Source: Streptomyces sp. V3I8 (lineage in GTDB: Bacteria > Actinomycetota > Actinomycetes > Streptomycetales > Streptomycetaceae). From it: a stretch of DNA of 64,000 nucleotides. This document shows positions 17,031 to 23,972 of this stretch, piece after piece. Position 1 is the stretch's first letter. The number at the start of each line of letters is the position of its first letter. A program made the translations under genes and the position numbers. The DNA is taken from positions 5,332,001-5,396,000 of the forward strand of contig NZ_JAUSZL010000002.1 in assembly GCF_030817535.1 (NCBI RefSeq). Direction: 5' to 3'. Below the pieces are notes generated by a model, which worked only from the letters and a program-made list of their open reading frames with translations, was not told where the DNA came from and ran no database searches.

Positions 17031-17312
17031 ATGAACCGCAGTGAGCTGGTGGCCGCGCTGGCCGACCGTGCCGAGGTGACTCGCAAGGACGCCGACGCCG
17101 TTCTGGCCGCCTTCGCCGAGACCGTCGGCGAGATCGTCGCCAAGGGCGACGAGAAGGTCACCATCCCCGGTTTCCTGACCTTCGAGCGCACCCACCGTGC
17201 CGCTCGCACCGCGCGCAACCCGCAGACCGGCGACCCGATCCAGATCCCGGCCGGCTACAGCGTGAAGGTCTCCGCGGGCAGCAAGCTCAAGGAAGCCGCC
17301 AAGGGCAAGTAA
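17031..17312 (+). CDS. hupA: HU-family nucleoid protein
   Basis: This 93-residue protein begins MNRSELVAALADRAEVTRKD and shows the HU signature (IPGFLTFERTHRAARTARNPQTG, of which GFLTFE and NPQTG are diagnostic) with the DNA-binding arm. It lacks the long Lys/Ala-rich C-terminal tail of HupS and so corresponds to the short vegetative HU (HupA, SCO2950 in S. coelicolor by position). It binds and bends DNA without sequence preference. A GGGAG site lies 8 bp upstream of ATG 17031. It is followed by two hairpins before the convergent murA gene. Confidence 0.95.
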   Translation: MNRSELVAALADRAEVTRKDADAVLAAFAETVGEIVAKGDEKVTIPGFLTFERTHRAARTARNPQTGDPIQIPAGYSVKVSAGSKLKEAAKGK

Positions 17313-17320
17313 GCCTTCCT

Positions 17321-17391
17321 GTACGTCCCGCGCGGACGTACGAGGCGCAGCAACGCCAATGGGGCGGTCACCCGATCCGGGTGACCGCCCC
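17321..17391. terminator. Hairpins between convergent hup and murA
   Basis: The main stem has 14-bp perfect arms, 17361-17374 (GGGGCGGTCACCCG) and 17378-17391, with a 3-base loop. It should terminate both hup and murA. A smaller hairpin GTACGTCC-N5-GGACGTAC at 17321-17341 precedes it. Confidence 0.8.
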
Positions 17392-17449
17392 ATCGCGTAC
17401 GTACCGCGCCCCCGGCAGGGCCGCCCCGGGCCCGTGCCGGCGTGCTGCC

Positions 17450-18796
17450 CTAGCCCAGCGCCTTGCCCGGCAGCTCGACCTTCGCGCCCAGCTCCACCAG
17501 CTTCTCCATGAAGTTCTCGTAGCCGCGGTTGATCAGGTCGATGCCGTGGACCCGGGACGTGCCCTGGGCCGCCAGCGCCGCGATGAGGTACGAGAAGCCG
17601 CCGCGCAGGTCGGGGATGACCAGGTCGGCGCCCTGGAGCTTCGTCGGGCCGGACACGACCGCCGAGTGCAGGAAGTTCCGCTGGCCGAAGCGGCAGTGCG
17701 AGCCGCCCAGGCACTCGCGGTACAGCTGGATGTGCGCGCCCATCTGGTTCAGCGCAGAGGTGAAGCCGAGGCGGGACTCGTACACCGTCTCGTGGACGAT
17801 GGAGAGGCCGGTGGCCTGCGTGAGCGCGACCACCAGGGGCTGCTGCCAGTCCGTCTGGAAGCCCGGGTGGACGTCCGTCTCCAGCGCGATCGACTTGAGC
17901 TGGCCGCCGGGGTGCCAGAAGCGGATGCCCTCGTCGTCGATCTCGAAGGCACCGCCCACCTTCCGGTAGGTGTTCAGGAACGTCATCATCGAGCGCTGCT
18001 GGGCGCCGCGGACGTAGATGTTGCCTTCGGTCGCCAGCGCCGCGGACGCCCACGAGGCGGCCTCCAGGCGGTCCGGCAGGGCCGCGTGGGTGTAGCCGCC
18101 GAGCGAGTCGACACCCGTGACGCGGATGGTGCGGTCGGTGTCCATCGCGATGATCGCGCCCATTTTCTGCAGGACGCAGATCAGGTCCTCGATCTCCGGC
18201 TCGACCGCCGCGTTCGCGAGCTCCGTGACGCCCTCCGCGAGGACGGCCGTCAGGAGCACCTGCTCGGTCGCGCCGACCGACGGGTACGGAAGCTGGATCT
18301 TCGTGCCGCGCAGCCGCTGCGGAGCCTCCAGGTACTGCCCGTCCGCGCGTTTCTCGATCGTCGCGCCGAACTGCCGCAGCACCTCGAAGTGGAAGTCGAT
18401 CGGCCGGCCGCCGATGTCGCAGCCGCCCAGACCCGGGATGAACGCGTGCCCGAGGCGGTGCAGGAGCGGACCGCACAGGAGGATCGGGATGCGCGACGAA
18501 CCCGCGTGCGCGTCGATGTCCGCGACGTTGGCGCTCTCCACGTGCGACGGGTCCATGATCAGCTCGCCCGGCTCCTCACCCGGACGGACCGTCACCCCGT
18601 GCAGCTGCAGCAGGCCGCGTACGACCCGCACGTCACGGATGTCCGGGACGTTGCGCAGCCGGCTCGGAGCACTGCCGAGCAGCGCGGCGACCATGGCCTT
18701 CGGTACGAGGTTCTTCGCACCGCGGACCCGGATCTCGCCCTCGAGCGGGTTTCCGCCGTGGACAAGGAGTACGTCGTCTGAGCCGTTGACGGTCAT
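17450..18796 (-). CDS. murA: UDP-N-acetylglucosamine 1-carboxyvinyltransferase
   Basis: The enzyme transfers enolpyruvate from PEP to UDP-GlcNAc, the first committed step of peptidoglycan synthesis, in the cytoplasm. It has 448 residues, usual length. The substrate-binding RGAKNLVPKAM (Lys28, Asn29) is present. The loop GLGGCDIGGRP contains Cys126, the fosfomycin-reactive position, and the C-terminal part has INRGYENFMEKL. The start is ATG 18796 (MTVNGSDD); the longer open frame to 18883 adds 29 residues without a ribosome site. The gene is divergent from yqgE and convergent with hup. Confidence 0.93.
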   Translation of the reverse strand: MTVNGSDDVLLVHGGNPLEGEIRVRGAKNLVPKAMVAALLGSAPSRLRNVPDIRDVRVVRGLLQLHGVTVRPGEEPGELIMDPSHVESANVADIDAHAGSSRIPILLCGPLLHRLGHAFIPGLGGCDIGGRPIDFHFEVLRQFGATIEKRADGQYLEAPQRLRGTKIQLPYPSVGATEQVLLTAVLAEGVTELANAAVEPEIEDLICVLQKMGAIIAMDTDRTIRVTGVDSLGGYTHAALPDRLEAASWASAALATEGNIYVRGAQQRSMMTFLNTYRKVGGAFEIDDEGIRFWHPGGQLKSIALETDVHPGFQTDWQQPLVVALTQATGLSIVHETVYESRLGFTSALNQMGAHIQLYRECLGGSHCRFGQRNFLHSAVVSGPTKLQGADLVIPDLRGGFSYLIAALAAQGTSRVHGIDLINRGYENFMEKLVELGAKVELPGKALG

Positions 18797-18987
18797 GTAT
18801 CTCGCGTTCCGGTTGGGGTGGGCAGGGGCCGAAGACGCAAGCGTAATGGCCGCCCACCCCCCTGCCGTAAGCCCGAGGGGCACTCAGGGACGTCATAGCT
18901 TTGCCACAACACGAACCGTGCCTAATCGGGCACACGGGGTCACCGGTGCCGGCTGTGCGCTCCACCTGCACCCGTACGCCCTGAGCT

Positions 18988-19028
18988 GCAATACCCCCGG
19001 TACGGGTATTGCCTCCCCCCGTACGGGG
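18988..19028. promoter_or_regulatory. Palindromes upstream of yqgE
   Basis: GCAATACCC (18988-18996) and GGGTATTGC (19004-19012) are perfect 9-bp arms 7 bp apart. Directly after comes the 12-bp palindrome CCCCGTACGGGG (19017-19028), 13 bp before the yqgE start. The ATACCC/GGGTAT spacing looks like a CsoR-type operator, but no regulator is nearby; the call is only that a repressor site is likely. Confidence 0.45.
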
Positions 19029-19041
19029 AAGATGCGGGATC

Positions 19042-19623
19042 ATGTCACGCATGACCGAGGTGTCCTCGCTCACAGGGCGGCTGCTCGTGGCCACTCCCGC
19101 CCTGTCGGACCCCAATTTCGACCGCGCGGTGGTGCTGCTCCTCGACCACGACGAGGAGGGCTCCCTGGGCGTCGTCCTCAACCGCCCCACGCCGGTGGAC
19201 GTGGGTGACATCCTCGCGGGCTGGGCGGAACTGACGGTGGAGCCGGGAGTGGTGTTCCAGGGCGGCCCGGTCTCACTGGACTCGGCGCTCGGGGTCGCGG
19301 TCATCCCGGGCGGCGGCGCCGGGGAGCGCGCGCCGCTGGGCTGGCGCCGGGTGCACGGCGCGATCGGGCTCGTGGACCTGGAGGCCCCGCCGGAACTGCT
19401 CGCCTCGGCGCTCGGCTCGCTCAGGATTTTCGCCGGGTACGCCGGCTGGGGACCGGGCCAGCTGGAGGAGGAGCTCGGCGAGGGAGCCTGGTACGTCGTC
19501 GAGTCGGAGCCCGGTGACGTCTCCTCGCCCGCTCCGGAGCGGCTGTGGCGCGAGGTGCTGCGGCGCCAGCGCAGTGAGCTGGCGATGGTGGCCACGTATC
19601 CGGACGACCCTTCGCTGAACTGA
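19042..19623 (+). CDS. YqgE/AlgH family protein (DUF179)
   Basis: This 193-residue protein carries the YqgE hallmarks: LTGRLLVATPALSDPNFDRA at the N-terminus, GSLGVVLNRPTPV, FQGGPV and GYAGWGPGQLEEEL. The family is widespread, soluble and of unknown biochemical role. ATG 19042 (MSRMTEVSS) is chosen; ATG 19051 is a second possibility. Neither has a strong ribosome site. It is divergent from murA and 29 bp ahead of the DUF3039 gene. Confidence 0.9.
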   Translation: MSRMTEVSSLTGRLLVATPALSDPNFDRAVVLLLDHDEEGSLGVVLNRPTPVDVGDILAGWAELTVEPGVVFQGGPVSLDSALGVAVIPGGGAGERAPLGWRRVHGAIGLVDLEAPPELLASALGSLRIFAGYAGWGPGQLEEELGEGAWYVVESEPGDVSSPAPERLWREVLRRQRSELAMVATYPDDPSLN

Positions 19624-19652
19624 TACCCCCCGCCTTCAGTACTCTTGCGTTC

Positions 19653-19952
19653 ATGAGCACTCTTGAGCCTGAGACCCAGCCCCAGCGAGGCACTGGGACG
19701 GGAACCCTCGTGGAGCCGACGCCGCAGACGTCGCACGGCGACGGGGACCACGAGCGCTTCGCCCACTACGTCCAGAAGGACAAGATCATGGCGAGCGCGC
19801 TCGACGGCACCCCCGTCGTGGCGCTCTGCGGCAAGGTGTGGGTCCCGGGACGGGACCCGAAGAAGTACCCCGTGTGCCCCATGTGCAAGGAGATCTACGA
19901 GTCCATGGGCTCGGGCGGCGACGACGGCAAGGGCAAGGGCGGCGACAAGTAG
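19653..19952 (+). CDS. DUF3039 protein
   Basis: The 99-residue protein has a disordered N-terminus and a core HERFAHYVQKDKIMASALDG followed by ALCGKVWVPGRDPKKYP and CPMCKEIYESM. Cys in LCGK and the CPMC pair could bind metal. This is the actinobacterial DUF3039 pattern; function is unknown. It follows yqgE closely in the same direction. The 354-base gap after it contains three 10-bp units TCACGGCGTG (20011-20040) and the regulatory sites of the sugar transporter operon. Confidence 0.9.
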   Translation: MSTLEPETQPQRGTGTGTLVEPTPQTSHGDGDHERFAHYVQKDKIMASALDGTPVVALCGKVWVPGRDPKKYPVCPMCKEIYESMGSGGDDGKGKGGDK

Positions 19953-20194
19953 GAGCGCCTCCCCGGCGGTCCCACCGGTCCCGCCGGTCCCGTCGGCCTC
20001 CCGCACCCTGTCACGGCGTGTCATGGCGTGTCACGGCGTGGGGTGCGGCGCGGGGCTCCGCCCGGGCGGAGTGTGACGGAGAACGGCCGCGGTGCCCCGA
20101 TGCGGGATGCCGCGGCCGAGTCGTGTGTGCTCTCGGCGTATCCGGGGCCTTTGTCCGGCCCCGCCGTTGCACGGAGTGCTTCAGCCGGTCACAG

Positions 20195-20210
20195 AGTGGT
20201 TGAGACCTCT
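20195..20210. promoter_or_regulatory. DasR-responsive element (dre)-like site
   Basis: AGTGGTTGAGACCTCT matches 13 of 16 positions of the DasR consensus AGTGGTCTAGACCACT. It lies about 100 bp upstream of the sugar-binding lipoprotein gene. DasR is the GntR-type repressor of GlcNAc and chitin utilisation in Streptomyces, and the operon downstream includes a hexosaminidase, which makes the site credible. Confidence 0.65.
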
Positions 20211-20265
20211 TGTGGGCGTGTTCATGTACTCCATAGCCTCCGGGTGTTGTGCAGCGCGGAACCAC

Positions 20266-20284
20266 CGTTGCACGTGCTGCAACG
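20266..20284. promoter_or_regulatory. Inverted repeat ahead of the sugar transporter operon
   Basis: CGTTGCA-N5-TGCAACG is a perfect 7-bp inverted repeat ending 22 bp before the start codon; CGTTGCAC also occurs singly at 20164-20171. It may bind a LacI-type regulator or fold in the mRNA leader. No regulator gene is adjacent. Confidence 0.45.
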
Positions 20285-20306
20285 CGCTCCCCCGGAGGAC
20301 GCCCAC

Positions 20307-21620
20307 ATGAAGCTCGCCCATCTCTCTGCACGCATGGCCGCCCCGATCGCCGCGCTCGTCGTCGCCGGGCTCACGGCGACCGCCTGCGCCCCGGAGTCCT
20401 CCGACAACTCCGGGGGCAAAGACGAGAAGAGCGGCACCCTGCGCGTGTGGCTCTTCCAGGAGGTCACCAACGCGCCGAAGGAGAAGGTCGTCGACAGTGT
20501 CGTCACCGCCTTCGAGAAGGCCCACAAGGGCACGAAGGTCGACGTCCAGTACATCCCCGTCGAGACCCGCGCCGAGAAGATCAAGGCCGCCTTCAACGAC
20601 CCGAAGAGCGCGCCCGACCTCATCGAGTACGGCAACACGGACACCGCCGGCTACGTCAAGGACGGCGGACTCGCGGACGTGACCGAGGAGTTCACGGACT
20701 GGAGCGAGTCCAAGGACACCGACCCGACCGCCAAGCAGTCCGTCACGGTCGACGGCAGAATCTACGGCGCCCCGTACTTCGTCGGCGTCCGCGCCCTCTA
20801 CTACCGCACCGACGTCTTCGACGACCTGGGCCTGGACGTACCGAAGACCCAGGACGAACTCATCAGCACGGCCAAGAAGATCCGGCAGGCGAAGCCGGAC
20901 CTGTACGGCCTCGCGGTCGGCGGCGCGTACACGTACGGCGCGATGCCGTTCATCTGGTCCAACGGCGGCGAGATCGCCGAGGGCAAGGGCGGCTCGTACG
21001 CCTCGACGATCGACAGCGCGCAGGCCCAGAAGGGCATCAAGGCGTACACCTCGCTCTTCGGCGACGACAACTGTCCGGCCGCCAAGTGCGCGGGCATGGG
21101 CGGCAACGACACCGTCACGGCGTTCGCCTCCGGCAAGGCCGGCATGGCCATCGGCGGCGACTTCAGCCACGCGGCGATCGAGGCGGGCAAGGTCAAGGGC
21201 AAGTACGCGGTCGTGCCGCTGCCCGGAGTGAAGTCGGGTGACATCGCTCCCGCGTTCGCGGGCGGCAACAACCTCGGCATCCTCAAGAGCACCTCGCACC
21301 GTACGCTCGCCGTCGACCTGATGGAACAGCTCGCGGCGAAGAAGACGCAGGGCGCGCTCTTCGACGCGATGGGCTTCCTGCCGACGTTCACGGACGTGCG
21401 CCAGGACGTCGCGAAGCGCGAACCGTTCGTCGAGCCCTTCGTGAAGACCCTCGGCGCCGGCGCCAAGTTCGTCCCGGCCTCACCGGCCTGGTCGCAGATC
21501 GACGCGTCCCTGGTGCTGCCGACGATGTTCCAGGAGGTCGTCAGCGGCCGCAAGGGCGTGGCGGCCGCCTCCAAGGACGCGGCCAAGAAGATGAACGCCG
21601 CCTTCAGCTCCGCCGGATGA
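20307..21620 (+). CDS. Sugar ABC transporter substrate-binding lipoprotein
   Basis: A signal peptide ends in a lipobox (LTATAC, Cys27), so the protein is membrane-anchored outside the cell. The mature part is a family 1 extracellular solute-binding protein: TLRVWLFQEVTNAPKEK, ALYYRTDVFDDLGLDVPKT, MGFLPTFTDV. Length is 437 aa. GGAGG lies 8 bp upstream of ATG 20307, which fixes the start far inside the longer open frame. It heads an operon with two permeases (4-bp overlaps) and a GH20 hexosaminidase. Together with the dre-like site this suggests GlcNAc-containing oligosaccharides as substrate. No ATPase gene is present; in Streptomyces such systems commonly share the MsiK ATPase encoded elsewhere. 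Confidence 0.9.
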   Translation: MKLAHLSARMAAPIAALVVAGLTATACAPESSDNSGGKDEKSGTLRVWLFQEVTNAPKEKVVDSVVTAFEKAHKGTKVDVQYIPVETRAEKIKAAFNDPKSAPDLIEYGNTDTAGYVKDGGLADVTEEFTDWSESKDTDPTAKQSVTVDGRIYGAPYFVGVRALYYRTDVFDDLGLDVPKTQDELISTAKKIRQAKPDLYGLAVGGAYTYGAMPFIWSNGGEIAEGKGGSYASTIDSAQAQKGIKAYTSLFGDDNCPAAKCAGMGGNDTVTAFASGKAGMAIGGDFSHAAIEAGKVKGKYAVVPLPGVKSGDIAPAFAGGNNLGILKSTSHRTLAVDLMEQLAAKKTQGALFDAMGFLPTFTDVRQDVAKREPFVEPFVKTLGAGAKFVPASPAWSQIDASLVLPTMFQEVVSGRKGVAAASKDAAKKMNAAFSSAG

Positions 21621-23017
21621 GCCGCATGACGAACCGTCCGCTGCCGGGCCCCGTCCCACCGCCCGGCGGCGAGCGGACACCGACAGAACCCGGTGCGGTG
21701 ACCGCACCGGCCGGGCGTCCGGAAGCCGGGACACCGGCCGGGCTCCCGGGGACGGGAGCGGGAGCGGCGGCCGGGAGCCCGAGCGCCGGAGCGGCCGTCT
21801 CCGGAGCGGCCGTCTCCGGAGCGGCCGTCTCCGGAGCGGCCGTCCCCGGGGCGGGCGTCTCCGGACTGGCCGTCCCCGGGCCGGGCGTCTCCGGGCCGGC
21901 CGTCCCCGGGCTGGCTGTCCCCGGGCTGGCTGTCTCCGGACCGGCCGCCTCCGGACCGGCCGTCCCCGGGGAGGGCGCCTCCGGGCCGGCCGTTCCCGGG
22001 GCGGGTGCCTCGGCCGCGGCAGTGGTTCGCCCGGTCGGCGGAACCGGATCCAGGTCCGGGCCGGCGAAGAGCGTGTCGTCCGGGGCCCGTCGGGGGCCCC
22101 GGACGGGCCCCGGCGGCGGGCGGGGGCGCAGGTCCCCGCTCGCCCGCGGTGGCTGGACGCCCTGGCTCTACCTCGCCCCCGCCCTCGTCGTCATCGGCGG
22201 GCTGCTCGTCTACCCCGTCTACCAGCTCGGGCTGATCTCCTTCCTGGAGTACACCCAGGCCCAGGTCAGCGGCGGCGAGCCGACCACCTTCCAGGGCTTC
22301 GGGAACTACGCGACGCTCTTCCGCGACGAGCAGTTCTGGCAGGTGCTGCTGGCCACCGTGGTGTTCGCGGCGGCGTGCGTCGTGTCGACCCTCGCGGTCG
22401 GCTGCGCGCTCGCCGTCCTCCTGACACGTGTCCGTGCCGTACCGCGGCTCGCCCTGATGCTCGCCGCACTCGGCGCCTGGGCGACCCCCGCGGTCACCGG
22501 CTCGACGGTGTGGCTGCTGCTCTTCGACCCCGACTTCGGCCCGGTCAACCGGGTCCTGGGACTCGGCGACCACTCATGGACGTACGACCGCTTCAGCGCC
22601 TTCGCCCTGGTGCTGCTCGAAGTGGTGTGGTGCTCCTTCCCGTTCGTGATGGTCACGGTGTACGCCGGCATCCGCGCCGTGCCCTCCGAGGTGCTGGAGG
22701 CCGCCTCCCTCGACGGCGCCTCCCAGTGGCGGATCTGGCGCTCGGTGCTGGCCCCGATGCTCCGCCCGATCCTCGTGGTCGTCACCATCCAGTCGGTCAT
22801 CTGGGACTTCAAGGTCTTCACGCAGATCTACGTCATGACGAACGGCGGAGGCATCGCCGGCCAGAACCTCGTCCTGAACGTGTACGCCTACCAGAAGGCC
22901 TTCGCGTCCTCCCAGTACAGCCTCGGGTCGGCGATCGGAGTGGTGATGCTGCTGATCCTGCTGGCGGTCACGCTCGTCTATCTGAGACTGCTGCGAAGGC
23001 AGGGGGAAGAGCTGTGA
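21617..23017 (+). CDS. Sugar ABC transporter permease with long repetitive N-terminal extension
   Basis: Residues from about 180 onward form a normal MalF-type permease with six membrane helices (WTPWLYLAPALVVIGGLLVY first). The EAA loop EVLEAASLDGASQWRIWRSV contacts the ATPase. The first 179 residues are unusual: a Pro/Gly/Ala-rich tail with about 15 pentapeptides of the AAVSG/PAVPG kind at residues 58-133, then a Gly/Arg-rich basic stretch. ATG 21617 overlaps the stop of the binding-protein gene (ATGA), so the extension appears to be translated. An internal start near the first helix cannot be excluded. Confidence 0.88.
   Translation: MSRMTNRPLPGPVPPPGGERTPTEPGAVTAPAGRPEAGTPAGLPGTGAGAAAGSPSAGAAVSGAAVSGAAVSGAAVPGAGVSGLAVPGPGVSGPAVPGLAVPGLAVSGPAASGPAVPGEGASGPAVPGAGASAAAVVRPVGGTGSRSGPAKSVSSGARRGPRTGPGGGRGRRSPLARGGWTPWLYLAPALVVIGGLLVYPVYQLGLISFLEYTQAQVSGGEPTTFQGFGNYATLFRDEQFWQVLLATVVFAAACVVSTLAVGCALAVLLTRVRAVPRLALMLAALGAWATPAVTGSTVWLLLFDPDFGPVNRVLGLGDHSWTYDRFSAFALVLLEVVWCSFPFVMVTVYAGIRAVPSEVLEAASLDGASQWRIWRSVLAPMLRPILVVVTIQSVIWDFKVFTQIYVMTNGGGIAGQNLVLNVYAYQKAFASSQYSLGSAIGVVMLLILLAVTLVYLRLLRRQGEEL
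21788..22012 (+). repeat. 15-bp tandem repeats encoding elastin-like pentapeptides
   Basis: About 15 units of 15 bp (type GCGGCCGTCTCCGGA) encode AAVSG, LAVPG, PAVPG and variants. The first three units are identical in sequence and later ones have diverged. It lies within the permease gene's N-terminal region. Confidence 0.85.
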
Positions 23018-23964
23018 GTTCCATGACGCCCACCCATTCCGCGTCGGCGACGAGTCCTGCGGGAACTCCTGTTCCCGCGGATCCCGCGGCATCTCCCGCC
23101 CACCGCTCGGGAGCCGTACGGAATCTCGTACGCCGTTCCGTACGGCGGCCCTGGCGGCTGGCCGCCGAGGTCTCGGCTCTCCTGATCGCGGCGGTCGTCG
23201 CATTCCCCCTCTACTGGATGGTGCTGAGCGCCTTCAAGCCCGCCGGGGAGATCGAGTCGACCCGGCCGCGGCCCTGGACGCTCTCGCCGTCCCTGGATTC
23301 CTTCCGCCGTGTCTTCGGACAGCAGGAATTCGGCCGGTACTTCCTCAACAGTCTCGTCGTGGCGGTCACCGTGGTCGCCGTCTCGGCGCTCATCGCGTTT
23401 CTCGCGGCGACCGCCGTGACACGATTCCGCTTCCGCTTCCGGACCACGCTGCTGATCATGTTCCTGATCGCGCAGATGGTGCCGATCGAGGCGCTGACGA
23501 TCCCCCTCTTCTTCCAGATGCGGGACTTCGGCCAGCTGAACACCCTGGGCGCGCTGATCCTGCCGCACATCGCCTTCTCCCTGCCTTTCGCGATCTGGAT
23601 GCTGCGGGGTTTCGTGAAGGCCGTTCCGGAGGCGCTGGAGGAGGCCGCCTACATCGACGGCGCGAGCAGGACGCGGTTCCTGTGGCAGATCCTTTTCCCA
23701 CTGGTCCTTCCGGGGCTCGTCGCCACCAGCGTGTTCTCCTTCATCTCCGCCTGGAACGACTTCCTGTTCGCCAAGTCGTTCATCATCAGCGACACCTCGC
23801 AGTCCACCCTGCCGATGGCCCTCCTGGTCTTCTACAAGCCCGACGACCCGGACTGGGGCGGCGTGATGGCCGGTTCCACGGTGATGACGATTCCGGTGCT
23901 GATCTTCTTCGTACTCGTACAGCGGCGCCTGGTCTCCGGACTGGGCGGCGCGGTGAAGGACTGA
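23014..23964 (+). CDS. Sugar ABC transporter permease, MalG type
   Basis: The 316-residue protein has a short Thr/Pro/Ala-rich N-terminus and six membrane helices (VSALLIAAVVAFPLYWMVLS first). The EAA motif is EALEEAAYIDGASRTRFLWQ. GTG 23014 overlaps the previous stop (GTGA) and follows AGGGGGAAG. It is the second membrane subunit of the importer and would pair with the upstream MalF-type subunit. Confidence 0.92.
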   Translation: MSSMTPTHSASATSPAGTPVPADPAASPAHRSGAVRNLVRRSVRRPWRLAAEVSALLIAAVVAFPLYWMVLSAFKPAGEIESTRPRPWTLSPSLDSFRRVFGQQEFGRYFLNSLVVAVTVVAVSALIAFLAATAVTRFRFRFRTTLLIMFLIAQMVPIEALTIPLFFQMRDFGQLNTLGALILPHIAFSLPFAIWMLRGFVKAVPEALEEAAYIDGASRTRFLWQILFPLVLPGLVATSVFSFISAWNDFLFAKSFIISDTSQSTLPMALLVFYKPDDPDWGGVMAGSTVMTIPVLIFFVLVQRRLVSGLGGAVKD

Positions 23965-23972
23965 GGACCGAC

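Noticed and set aside
16795..17034. 79-residue frame overlapping the HU start by 4 bp
   Set aside because: The first half has A/T-rich third positions unlike Streptomyces genes and no ribosome site; the G/C-biased second half is too short. A leader peptide cannot be fully excluded.
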